Source: CATQGW01 sp965262235
GTDB taxonomy: Bacteria > Chloroflexota > Dehalococcoidia > Bin125
DNA: 64,000 nucleotides
Reading direction: 5' to 3'
Assembly (NCBI GenBank): GCA_965262235.1
Contig: OZ253504.1
Coordinates: 682,001 to 746,000 of the forward strand
Shown: positions 8,060-16,479 of the stretch, one piece after another
Layout of the letters: each line of letters begins with the position of its first letter
How positions within the stretch are numbered: position 1 is the stretch's first letter
The notes under the pieces: generated by a model
What the model was told of the DNA's origin: nothing
Seen by the model: only the letters and a program-made list of their open reading frames with translations
Databases searched by the model: none
Position numbers and translations under genes: made by a program

Positions 8060-8743
8060 TTGCAACACCGCGTGGCCCGCGCGCGCGCGTTTGAAGCGCT
8101 GTTCGAGGCGGAGTTCGAGCGGATCACGGGCGCGGCGGCATTGCGGCGGGAGCAGCTCAGCGAACCGCTGGACGAGCCCGAGCACGCCTATGCGCAGGCG
8201 ATCGTCGACGGCGTCAACGCTCGCCTGGGGGAGATCGACGCGATCGTGCGAGAGACGGCGACACAGCGGCCGCTCACGCAGATGGCGTTGGTCGACCTAA
8301 CGGTGCTGCGGATTGCGCTGTGGGAACTGCTCTTCAATACTGAGGCGGTACGCGCGACCACCGCCGCCAACGAAGCGGTGGAGTTGGCCAAGCGGTTCGG
8401 CAGCGATGGCAGCCGGCGGCTGGTCAGCGGCGTATTGGGTACGATTCGGCGAACCCGGCTCGCGGAGCCGGTGCAGGAGGCTTCCGCAGTGGCACTGTTC
8501 GATCGCATCCAGGGGATCATTGAAGAGCAACTCAGCGTCGAGCCCTCCGAGATCACGATGGACGCATCGTTCATCGACGATCTCGGTGCGGACTCGCTGG
8601 ACCTCGTTGAGCTGATCATGTCGTTCGAGGAAGAATTTCGCGACGAGGTTCCGGAGCTGGAGATTTCCGACGAGGACGCGGAGGGGATCGGGACGGTTCG
8701 CGACGCGGTGACCTTCCTGATCGGAAAAGGCGTCCCCGAGTAG
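8060..8743 (+). CDS. nusB: NusB-domain protein reading in frame into acyl carrier protein
   Basis: The first about 143 codons (8060-8488) encode a complete NusB antitermination factor: RVARARAFEALF at the start, then DLTVLRIALWELLF, NEAVELAKRFGSDGS and the terminal RRLVSGVLGTIRR. NusB joins NusE/S10 on boxA RNA. No stop codon follows; the frame runs through RLAEPVQEASA into ACP and stops only at 8741-8743. The start is uncertain: TTG at 8060 (or GTG at 8072) precedes the conserved block and no ATG is available. The product could be a 227-residue NusB-ACP fusion, but an internal start with a strong ribosome-binding site also yields free ACP. Confidence 0.8.
   Translation: MQHRVARARAFEALFEAEFERITGAAALRREQLSEPLDEPEHAYAQAIVDGVNARLGEIDAIVRETATQRPLTQMALVDLTVLRIALWELLFNTEAVRATTAANEAVELAKRFGSDGSRRLVSGVLGTIRRTRLAEPVQEASAVALFDRIQGIIEEQLSVEPSEITMDASFIDDLGADSLDLVELIMSFEEEFRDEVPELEISDEDAEGIGTVRDAVTFLIGKGVPE
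8489..8743 (+). CDS. acpP: acyl carrier protein (internal GTG start)
   Basis: 84-residue ACP, the carrier of growing acyl chains. The phosphopantetheine attachment Ser is S36 in DDLGADSLDLVELIM; acidic helices II and III follow (FEEEF, ISDEDAE). The GTG at 8489 is preceded by a perfect AGGAGG (8475-8480) 8 nt upstream, which supports independent initiation inside the longer NusB reading frame. It is the last gene of the rpmF-fabD group. The 210 bases that follow, up to tatA, hold no gene I can support. Confidence 0.92.
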   Translation: MALFDRIQGIIEEQLSVEPSEITMDASFIDDLGADSLDLVELIMSFEEEFRDEVPELEISDEDAEGIGTVRDAVTFLIGKGVPE

Positions 8744-8953
8744 TCGGGGGCGCGAGCCGGGGCGTTGGGTCCCAGAGCGCAGCGGCACGGCGTACGGCGG
8801 AACCCGAGGCAGGCCACGAGGGCTGCCCCAGCAAGGCTTCGTGGGCGTCGCCGCCGAGCGGGGCAGCGCGGCGGGGGAGATCGGATAGGCTGAGACGAAC
8901 GCGTATGCGCGCCTGAGCGAGGGCGTGGAGCGCGGGGTCTCGCGGGGGCGCGC

Positions 8954-9481
8954 ATGAATCTCTTCGGCGTCGGCATTCCCGAGATTCTGGTGGTGTTGCT
9001 GCTGGCCGCGGTGATCTTCGGTCCCGGTCGGCTTCCTGAGTTCGCTGGACAGTTCGGGCGCGCGATCCGCGAGCTGCGCGAGTATGCGCGCGACTTCCGC
9101 GATGAATACCTGACCGACTTCGAAGAGATGCGCGAGGAGTACATCGAGGTCCGCCACCATCTGGAGGAGACGGACCAGGACATCCGGCGCGACCTCGAGG
9201 AGGCGGAAGCGGACATCCGGGCGGCGGCGCGCGACGCGGAGGAAGCAACCGCAGACGCGATCTCGACGGCGCGCGACGGCGGAACGCCTGCAGCCGCCGG
9301 GACGGCGCCGACACCGGTCACAGCGGCGGCCGTTGAGCCGGGTGAGACTCCGACCGAGGAGCGACGGGTGCGGCGGCGGCCGATCGTGCGGCGGCGCAAC
9401 GTCCGCGCGGCCGAAGCGGCTGAGGCGCCCGCGCGGCCCGCCAACGTGATTTCGCTCAACCGCCGCCGGCGCGACGTATAG
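8954..9481 (+). CDS. tatA: Sec-independent translocase TatA/TatB-family protein
   Basis: 175 residues with the TatA/B plan: a short N-terminal membrane helix (about 8-24, PEILVVLLLAAVIFGPGRLP), the FGPGRLP hinge, then an amphipathic helix (FGRAIRELREYARDF). A long charged coiled-coil extension and an Arg-rich C-terminal tail (RRVRRRPIVRRRN and a final NRRRRDV) make it longer than classic TatA. It builds the twin-arginine pore with TatC, encoded 20 bases downstream. TatA or TatB identity cannot be separated by sequence alone. Confidence 0.88.
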   Translation: MNLFGVGIPEILVVLLLAAVIFGPGRLPEFAGQFGRAIRELREYARDFRDEYLTDFEEMREEYIEVRHHLEETDQDIRRDLEEAEADIRAAARDAEEATADAISTARDGGTPAAAGTAPTPVTAAAVEPGETPTEERRVRRRPIVRRRNVRAAEAAEAPARPANVISLNRRRRDV

Positions 9482-9501
9482 CGGCGCGGACGTACTGAGC
9501 G

Positions 9502-10347
9502 ATGGCCACGCAACCGACCACCGAGCCGCCCGACGAGCCGCCCATTCCGCCGCCCGACGATCCGGAGCTGGTTGAGGAGTTCGACGGCGACCAGGGCGCG
9601 GAGCTGACGCTCGGCGAGCATCTGGTCGAGATTCGCCAGCGGCTGACAGTCGCGACGCTCAGCATCGTGCTGACCACCGTGGTGACGCTGGTGTTCGCGG
9701 AGCAGATTCTCGACTACCTGCTGCAGCCCGGTCGCGACGCGCTGCCCAACTTCCGGCCGATCTACACCGAGCTGCTGGGCTACATCGGGGCCTACATCAA
9801 GATCAGCCTGATGTTGGGCATCGCGGGGGCGATGCCGGTGATCGTCTATCAGGTCTACGCGTTCATCCACCCCGGTCTGACCCGCGCGGAGCGCCGCTGG
9901 ATTCTGCCGATCGTGTTCGTGGCGACGTTTGCGTTCGCGGCCGGCGGGGCGTTCGCGTTCTACCTGGGCTGGCCGCCGGCGCTCGATTTCCTGCTCAATT
10001 TCGGCGACAACATCGCCGAGCCGCAGGTGCGGATCAACAACTACATCGACATGCTGACGCGATTCGTCTTCTGGACCGGGATCATCTTCGAGATGCCGCT
10101 CTTCCTGATGGGTCTGGGCGCGTTCGGGCTGGTCACGGCCAAGAAGCTGGTGGGCATGTGGCGCTGGGCGATCATCGGATCGTTCCTCTTGGCGGCGCTG
10201 ATCACACCCTCGATCGACCCGGTGACGCAGACGATCGTGGCCGTGCCGGCGATGGGCCTCTACGCGTTGGGGGTGCTGCTAGTGCGGATCGTGGAGCCGC
10301 ACGCGATCATCCCGGTGATCGAGTCGGACCTCGACGCGGAGGCGTAG
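9502..10347 (+). CDS. tatC: Sec-independent translocase TatC
   Basis: 281-residue inner-membrane core of the twin-arginine translocase, which binds signal peptides of folded substrates. A proline- and acid-rich N-terminus is followed by the conserved LGEHLVEIRQRL cytoplasmic segment and about six membrane helices, with conserved VYQVYAFIHPGL and SIDPVTQTIVAVPAMGLYALG stretches. It is paired with tatA in the same orientation. Confidence 0.95.
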   Translation: MATQPTTEPPDEPPIPPPDDPELVEEFDGDQGAELTLGEHLVEIRQRLTVATLSIVLTTVVTLVFAEQILDYLLQPGRDALPNFRPIYTELLGYIGAYIKISLMLGIAGAMPVIVYQVYAFIHPGLTRAERRWILPIVFVATFAFAAGGAFAFYLGWPPALDFLLNFGDNIAEPQVRINNYIDMLTRFVFWTGIIFEMPLFLMGLGAFGLVTAKKLVGMWRWAIIGSFLLAALITPSIDPVTQTIVAVPAMGLYALGVLLVRIVEPHAIIPVIESDLDAEA

Positions 10348-10412
10348 GGAACGCGCGTGTCGCCGATATGTCGTGCGCGGGTGGCTCCGGTTGGCGCTCC
10401 TAGACTCGCGGC

Positions 10413-11054
10413 ATGGAATTGCTTGAACTGGCTGACTTGAACGAGCGGGTGGCGGGCTGCGTCGCTTGCGGCTTGAGCAAAACGCGGACGCGGACCGTGC
10501 CGGGGGACGGGGACCCGAATGCGGAGCTGCTGTTCATCGGCGAGGGGCCGGGCTTCCACGAGGATCAGCAGGGGCGCCCGTTCGTGGGCCGCGCGGGCCA
10601 GCTGCTCGATGACCTGCTGGCGGGAATCTCGCTCACACGGGCGGACGTGTTCGTGGCAAACGTAGTGAAGTGTCGGCCGCCGCAGAATCGCGATCCACAG
10701 GCGGTCGAGATCGGCGCCTGCGAGCCGTTTCTGACGGAGCAGATCGAGGGGATTCGGCCGAAGCTGATCGTGCCGTTGGGGCGCTTCGCGACGCAGTACT
10801 TCATTCCCGGGACCACCATGGGGCGCTCGCGGGGCGTGCCGACGCGCGTGGGCCGCTGGCTGGTGTACCCGGTCTATCACCCGGCGGCGGCGCTGCGGCA
10901 GGGCGCGTTCATGGACGTGCTGCGCGAGGATTTCGCGCGGATTCCGCAGCTGTTGGATGAGTCGGAACGGCCTGTTGCGGCGGCGCAGGCGGGTGCCGTC
11001 GCAGTCGCGGCGACGGAGGATGAGACGCAGGGCACACAGCTGGCGCTGCTCTAG
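10413..11054 (+). CDS. family 4 uracil-DNA glycosylase (4Fe-4S)
   Basis: Removes uracil from DNA in base excision repair. 213 residues with motif GEGPGFHEDQQGRPFVGRAG, which contains the active-site loop, the second motif VYHPAA, and four Cys placed as in the iron-sulfur UDGs: C16 and C19 (CVAC), one in VKCRPPQNR and one in GACEPFL. An Ala/Val-rich tail after about residue 180 is probably disordered. It lies between tatC and the RNase J gene. Confidence 0.93.
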   Translation: MELLELADLNERVAGCVACGLSKTRTRTVPGDGDPNAELLFIGEGPGFHEDQQGRPFVGRAGQLLDDLLAGISLTRADVFVANVVKCRPPQNRDPQAVEIGACEPFLTEQIEGIRPKLIVPLGRFATQYFIPGTTMGRSRGVPTRVGRWLVYPVYHPAAALRQGAFMDVLREDFARIPQLLDESERPVAAAQAGAVAVAATEDETQGTQLALL

Positions 11055-11125
11055 GCTGGCTCGAATACGCTCGAACGGACCGGGCGCCGGTAGAGCGTCG
11101 GTCAGTCAACATCTGGAGGCGACGA

Positions 11126-12793
11126 GTGAGCGACGTGCGGCGGGACGGGCTGCGGGTGGTGCCGTTGGGCGGGTTGGGCGACATCGGACGAAATCTGATG
11201 GTCTACGAGACCGACGACGACATGGTCGTGGTCGACGCGGGGCTGATGTTTCCCTCCGAGGAGATGCACGGGGTCGACTACATCATTCCCGATGTGTCAT
11301 ATCTGGAGGAGCGGCGCCACAAGCTGCGCGCGTGGCTGATCACGCACGGTCACGAGGACCACATCGGCGGGCTGCGCTTCCTGCTGCCGCGGCTGCCAGC
11401 GCCGGTCTACGCCGCGCGCCTGCCGCACGGTCTGCTGCGGCTGAAGCTGGAAGAGGCGGGGCTGTTGGACGTTAATCAGGTGACGATCGAGGCGGGCTCG
11501 AAGCTCAACTTCGGTGAGATTTCGGCCGAGTTCTTCCCGGTCGCCCACTCGATTCCCGATGCGTTCGGGATCGCCTTGCGCACACCGGCGGGCCTGGTGG
11601 TGCACACCGGCGACTTCAAGATCGACCACACGCCGGTGATGGGCGCACCGACTGACCTGAACGCGCTGGCTCGCTACGGCGAGGAAGGCGTGCGGCTGTT
11701 GTGCAGCGACTCGACCTACGCCGACCGACCGGGACACACGATCTCCGAGCTGGTGGTCGGCGATGCGCTGGAGCAGATTCTGCTGACGGCGCCCGGACGG
11801 GTGATCATCGCGACCTTCGCGTCGCAGATTGCGCGCGTGCAGCAGATCATCGACGGGGCGGAGGAGGTGGGGCGGACGGTCTTCCCGACGGGTCGGTCGA
11901 TGGAGAAGAACATCGGCATGGCGATGGAGCTGGATTACATCAGGGCCAGCGAGCGGCGCATCCGCAGCATCGGGGAGCACCGACACGTCTCGGATGAGAA
12001 CTCGGTGATCGTCTGCACGGGCGCCCAGGGCGAGCCGATGTCCGCGCTGTCGCGAATGGCGAGCGGCGACCATCGCGATGTGACGCTGAAGCCCGGCGAC
12101 ACCGTGGTGCTGTCATCGACGCCGATCCCCGGCAACGAGGCGGCGGTCAACACGACCATCGACAACCTGTTCCGTCGCGGCGTGGACGTGATGTACTCGG
12201 GCGGCGGGCACGAGCACGTGCATGTGCGCGGCCACGCGGGTCAGGAAGAGCTGAAAACGGTGATCGGGCTGACGCGGCCGCAGGCATTCGTGCCGATTCA
12301 CGGCGAGTATCGGCACCTCACGATGCACGCGCGGCTGGCGATGGCGATGGGCGTGCCGGAGCAGAACTGCCACATCGTGCTCGATGGCGACGCGCTGGAG
12401 CTGACCGCAGACCAGTCGGAGGTGGTGGACCGGGTGCCGGCGTCGTACGTCTACGTTGACGGCGTCAACGTGGGCGGAGTGGACCACACGGTGCTGCGCG
12501 ATCGCCAGAAGCTGGCGCAGGATGGCGTGGTGGTCGTGGTGGTGCCGGTCGACCACCAGACGGGCCAGCTGGCGGGCGATATCGAGCTGGTGGCGAAGGG
12601 GTTCGTGGAGCTGGAGCGGTCGCCGGAGCTCCGCGACGGGGCGATCAAGAAGGTCAAGGAGCTGCTCAAGCGCGATGCGCACCCCGTCGAGTGGAGCCAG
12701 CTCGAAAATGGGCTGAAACGACAAATCTCGACGTACTTTTACCGCGAGTCCCGCCAGCGGCCTATGGTGATTCCTGTGGCGGTTGAAGTCTGA
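11126..12793 (+). CDS. rnj: ribonuclease J
   Basis: Metallo-beta-lactamase-fold exo/endoribonuclease for mRNA turnover and rRNA maturation. The 555 residues carry the metal site THGHEDHIGG, the beta-CASP segment with CSDSTYADRPG, the loop SGGGHEHVHVRGHAGQEE, and a C-terminal domain ending VKELLKRDAHPVEWSQLENGLKRQ. Initiation is at a GTG (11126) preceded by TGGAGG about 7 nt upstream. The length is usual for RNase J. Confidence 0.95.
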   Translation: MSDVRRDGLRVVPLGGLGDIGRNLMVYETDDDMVVVDAGLMFPSEEMHGVDYIIPDVSYLEERRHKLRAWLITHGHEDHIGGLRFLLPRLPAPVYAARLPHGLLRLKLEEAGLLDVNQVTIEAGSKLNFGEISAEFFPVAHSIPDAFGIALRTPAGLVVHTGDFKIDHTPVMGAPTDLNALARYGEEGVRLLCSDSTYADRPGHTISELVVGDALEQILLTAPGRVIIATFASQIARVQQIIDGAEEVGRTVFPTGRSMEKNIGMAMELDYIRASERRIRSIGEHRHVSDENSVIVCTGAQGEPMSALSRMASGDHRDVTLKPGDTVVLSSTPIPGNEAAVNTTIDNLFRRGVDVMYSGGGHEHVHVRGHAGQEELKTVIGLTRPQAFVPIHGEYRHLTMHARLAMAMGVPEQNCHIVLDGDALELTADQSEVVDRVPASYVYVDGVNVGGVDHTVLRDRQKLAQDGVVVVVVPVDHQTGQLAGDIELVAKGFVELERSPELRDGAIKKVKELLKRDAHPVEWSQLENGLKRQISTYFYRESRQRPMVIPVAVEV

Positions 12794-12858
12794 GGCTCGC
12801 GTTTGGGGTCTCGGGCGGGAAGTGGGGCGGCTCCGGCCTGCGTGCCGGAGGGTTTGGC

Positions 12859-15429
12859 ATGGCTCGAAAACGATCGACGCGCCGGACGCCGCGACTGGGG
12901 CGTCTTGGTCGCTGGCTGAGCGCCGAGCGGACGCCGCTGGCCGGACTCGCCGTGGTTGGGATCGCGACGCTGTTCGCGGTCTGGGTGTCGCTGGCTGAGG
13001 CGCCGGTTCCGGCACAGCGTGAGGCGGTGATCGGCGCGTTCGGCGGAGGCGTGTACCTGGTTGGTTTGATCCTGGCTGGTCTGGGCACGGCGCTGGCGCT
13101 GCGGCTGCGGCGTCCGAACGGGGTGCAGACGCGACGCGGGGCGGGGGTGGTGGCGTTGCTGGCGGCGGCCTGGGGGATCGCGGGGGCCGTGAGCCCCGAG
13201 GCAACGCTGGGTGGGGTGTCGCTCGCGGAGAATTCGCTGGGTGGGAACGTGGGTGCGGCGCTCGCGACCGGGCGCGGGGCGATCGTGATCGCCTTGCTGG
13301 TGCTGGGCGGCATAGCGCTGATCTCCCCGCAGTTCAGTCGCAGCGCGGCGCTGGTCGCTGGTCGGCTGATGCGCAGCGGCGGCCGCGAGCTGGCGGCCCG
13401 TGGACCGGGAGTGGTCGCGGCGGTGGCGGGCGCCATCTGGGCGGCGATTCGCTGGTATTTCCAGCTGGTCGGCGGGGCGCTGGCGGAGATCGTGGTGTCG
13501 ACGCGCGCGGCGCTGGAACGTCGGCGGCTGCGGACGGCAGCAGCGCCAGTCGCAGCGCCGGTCGCCGTTTCGATCGCGGCGCCGCGCTGGGCGACGCAGG
13601 TGTCGGTTGGGCCTGAGCCGAACGGCGTCGAACCGCCGGCTCCGCCGCCCCTGGCACCGCAGGCTGCGGCCGTTGTCGAGACGCTCGAGCCGCTGACGCC
13701 TCCTCCTGCGCCCGCGCCGACGAAGCGGACGCTGAACCGACAGGCTGCGGACGGCTGGCGGCTCCCGCCACTGAATCTGCTGGACGGTGACAGTGGGATG
13801 ATTTCGCTGGCCAGCGCGGACGTGAACGCCAAGATCATCGTCGACACGCTGGCATCGTTCGGGGTGGACGCGAGGGTGGCGGAGATCAATCGGGGGCCGA
13901 CGGTGACGCAGTTCGGGATCGAGCCCGGCTGGGAGGTGCGAACGCGACAGGTCCCGCTGCGCACTGCGGAGGGCAAGGCGCTGCTCGACAAGGACGGTCA
14001 GCCCCGGACCAGGATCGAGGAGGTGGCGCGGACCCGGGTGCGGGTCAATCGGATCACGCGACTGGCGAACGATCTGGCGCTGGCGCTGTCAGCTCCGTCG
14101 ATCCGCGTCGAAGCGCCGGTGCCCGGCAGGCCGGTGATCGGGATCGAGGTGCCGAACGACGAGACGAGGATCGTCGCGCTGCGCGGGCTGCTCGAATCGC
14201 CCGAATATCGCGAGGCGGCGGCCAAGGGCGGCCTGCCGATCGCGCTGGGCCGCGACGTGCGCGGGCGCGCCGTGGTGGCGGACCTGACGAAGATGCCGCA
14301 CGTGCTGATCGCGGGCGCGACCGGATCGGGCAAGAGCGTGTGCATCAACACGATCATCACCTGCCTGCTGATGCACGCATCGCCGCTGCAGCTGCGGCTG
14401 GTGCTCGTGGACCCGAAGCGGGTCGAGCTGACGGGCTACGGATCGGTGCCGCACCTGGCGTTGTCGCGGGTGGTGACCGAATCGGATGAGGTGGTGCGAG
14501 TGCTGGGCATGGTTGTGGCGGAGATGGACCGGCGCTACCGGCGGCTGGAGAAGCGGGGCGCACGGAATATCGCGGCCTACAACGCACTGCCCGGCATCGA
14601 GCAGCCGTTGCCGTATTGGGTAGTGGTGCTCGACGAGCTGGCGGACATGATGATGGCCGCGCCGGTCGAGGTGGAGCAGCAGCTGGTGCGGCTGGCCCAG
14701 CTGGCGCGGGCGACGGGGATTCATCTGGTGGTGGCGACGCAGCGGCCGTCGGTCGATGTGGTGACGGGGCTGATCAAGGCGAACTTCCCGACGCGGATCG
14801 CCTTTGCGACCACGTCGCAGACGGATGCGCGGGTGATCATGGATCGCGCCGGCGCGGAGAAGCTGCTGGGCAAGGGCGACATGCTGCTGATGAGTTCGGA
14901 CAGCATCGCGCCGCGGCGAGTGCAGGGCGCGTACGTCTCGGACGAGGAGATCGAGCGCGTCATCGAAGCGTGGGACGCGCCCGCGCAGCCCACGACTGAG
15001 CGTCCCTCGATCGATGAGATGCTCAAGGACTTCGAGGCGGAAGCGAACCTCGCGCCGGATGTGCGCGAGGTGCTGCGGGCGGAAGCGGACGCGAAGTCGC
15101 TGCGGGGAACGCTGCGCTCAGCGCTCACGAGCGCGCCGGCCGAACCGGACATCGTGGGGCCGGACGATCCGCTGGACCTACCCGCGGGCATGCGGCGCGA
15201 CCATCCCTCCAACAAGGCTGACAGCAGATTCGATGAGGCTGCGGCGCTGGCGCGGGAGCATCGGCGGGTGTCCGCGTCGCTGTTGCAACGACGGCTGCGG
15301 GTCGGCTTGCCACGGGCTGAGCGGCTGATCGAGCTGCTGGAGCAGGCGGGGATTGTCGCCCCGTCGGAAGGCGGCCCGTCGCGGCGAGTGTTGCAGCAGT
15401 CTGAGTCGGGGATTCAGTCGCTGGACTAG
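12859..15429 (+). CDS. ftsK: DNA translocase FtsK/SpoIIIE
   Basis: Septal DNA pump that clears chromosomes at division. 856 residues: four or so membrane helices (about 30-175), an Ala/Pro/Arg-rich linker (about 215-300), then the alpha-beta motor with Walker A GATGSGKSVCINT and Walker B VVVLDELADMMM, and a C-terminal winged-helix gamma domain (about 790-850, RRVSASLLQRRLRVGLPRAE) of the type that reads KOPS-like polar sequences. Start: ATG with GGAGGG upstream. It converges on the cyclase gene with only 7 bases between stops. Confidence 0.95.
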   Translation: MARKRSTRRTPRLGRLGRWLSAERTPLAGLAVVGIATLFAVWVSLAEAPVPAQREAVIGAFGGGVYLVGLILAGLGTALALRLRRPNGVQTRRGAGVVALLAAAWGIAGAVSPEATLGGVSLAENSLGGNVGAALATGRGAIVIALLVLGGIALISPQFSRSAALVAGRLMRSGGRELAARGPGVVAAVAGAIWAAIRWYFQLVGGALAEIVVSTRAALERRRLRTAAAPVAAPVAVSIAAPRWATQVSVGPEPNGVEPPAPPPLAPQAAAVVETLEPLTPPPAPAPTKRTLNRQAADGWRLPPLNLLDGDSGMISLASADVNAKIIVDTLASFGVDARVAEINRGPTVTQFGIEPGWEVRTRQVPLRTAEGKALLDKDGQPRTRIEEVARTRVRVNRITRLANDLALALSAPSIRVEAPVPGRPVIGIEVPNDETRIVALRGLLESPEYREAAAKGGLPIALGRDVRGRAVVADLTKMPHVLIAGATGSGKSVCINTIITCLLMHASPLQLRLVLVDPKRVELTGYGSVPHLALSRVVTESDEVVRVLGMVVAEMDRRYRRLEKRGARNIAAYNALPGIEQPLPYWVVVLDELADMMMAAPVEVEQQLVRLAQLARATGIHLVVATQRPSVDVVTGLIKANFPTRIAFATTSQTDARVIMDRAGAEKLLGKGDMLLMSSDSIAPRRVQGAYVSDEEIERVIEAWDAPAQPTTERPSIDEMLKDFEAEANLAPDVREVLRAEADAKSLRGTLRSALTSAPAEPDIVGPDDPLDLPAGMRRDHPSNKADSRFDEAAALAREHRRVSASLLQRRLRVGLPRAERLIELLEQAGIVAPSEGGPSRRVLQQSESGIQSLD

Positions 15430-15436
15430 TCGGGCG

Positions 15437-16315
15437 CTAGTGGACGGCGGCGAGCAGGGGGTCGAAGGGGTCGAAGGATTCGTCGCCGTCGGAGCGCATG
15501 GCGTCGGGGCCCGCGTCCTGAGCAGCGGCCTGCGCGCGGAGGTAGTCGGCCCAGTTGAGCCGGAAGAGACGCTCACGACGGGTCATACCTCGGATCCGCC
15601 GGGCGCCCATGTCGACCCAGAAGCGAGGCGGGATCTCGTGCGCCACCTCGGCAACGTAGGCCGACGACGCGAGGATCATGCCGCCGTCGGCTTTGGCGAC
15701 GATCCGACTGGCCACGTTGACGGTGCGTCCGAGAATGTCGCCGCCCGGCCGGAGGATCACATCGCCGCGGTGAATGCCCACGCGGACGCTGACCGGCCAG
15801 GTGGCGCCGCGGTTGGCCGAGCGGAGCGTGACGCGAGCCTGGAGGCGAGCCGCGCAGCGGGTGGCGTCGACCTCATCAGCGAACACGATCAGGAAGCCGT
15901 CGCCGGTCAGTTTGACCTCGAAGCCGCGGTGCCGGTGCAGCTCCTCGCGCACGATGTCGTTGTGCTCGTCAATGATTGCTTCCCAGGTCGCGTCCCCCAT
16001 CCGCTCGGTGAGTTGGGTGGAATCCTCGATGTCGGTGAAGACGACGGTGAGCGCCTCGCCATGGGCGGGCATCAGGGCGGCAGTGAGGGCGCGACCGCAG
16101 TTGGGGCAGAACGACGAGGCGGGCGGCGCGAGTTCGCCGCAAAATGCGCAGTGCCGGCCGCCGGGGTCGCGGGTCTCACCGCCCAGCCAGGACGGCGGCG
16201 CATCAGCGACCGGCTGCGCAGCGACGGCGCGCCGTCGCTCGGGGATCGGATCCAAAACCACCGGGACGCCTCTCCGAGGCAGATCATCTCGATCTGCCGA
16301 GACAAAATCACCCAC
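15437..16315 (-). CDS. class III adenylyl cyclase with N-terminal zinc ribbon
   Basis: 292 residues: an unstructured lead, a double-CxxC zinc ribbon (C56, C59, C70, C73) and a class III nucleotidyl cyclase domain (about 85-250). All catalytic positions appear kept: metal-binding D95 (VVFTDIEDST) and D139 (TGDGF), adenine-selecting K135 and D193, and transition-state N200 and R204 (VNVASR). ATP to cAMP is therefore the likely reaction. No membrane segment is seen. The start is GTG at 16315, inside a CACCCACC/GGTGGGTG inverted repeat; a later start is possible. Confidence 0.88.
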   Translation of the reverse strand: MGDFVSADRDDLPRRGVPVVLDPIPERRRAVAAQPVADAPPSWLGGETRDPGGRHCAFCGELAPPASSFCPNCGRALTAALMPAHGEALTVVFTDIEDSTQLTERMGDATWEAIIDEHNDIVREELHRHRGFEVKLTGDGFLIVFADEVDATRCAARLQARVTLRSANRGATWPVSVRVGIHRGDVILRPGGDILGRTVNVASRIVAKADGGMILASSAYVAEVAHEIPPRFWVDMGARRIRGMTRRERLFRLNWADYLRAQAAAQDAGPDAMRSDGDESFDPFDPLLAAVH

Positions 16316-16479
16316 CGTGCGGGCCGGGTGGGTGAGAAGGGTCAGCGCCTGCGACGGTCAAGCGGGTCAGCGGAAACGGTTGAGCATCGCTTCGTGGTGG
16401 CTGGTCCTCGACACGCAGGGGCGCATCAGCGCGACAGTACCAGTGTTTCGCGCGGGGCGTCAAAGCGCTCGCCGAGGAT

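Noticed and set aside
8744..8953. Possible small gene or RNA in the acpP-tatA gap
   Set aside because: No frame with a plausible start and ribosome-binding site, no tRNA-like fold and no repeat shared with other gaps.
8188..9870. 560-codon open frame opposite acpP, tatA and tatC
   Set aside because: Ser/Arg-rich; explained by the genes on the plus strand.
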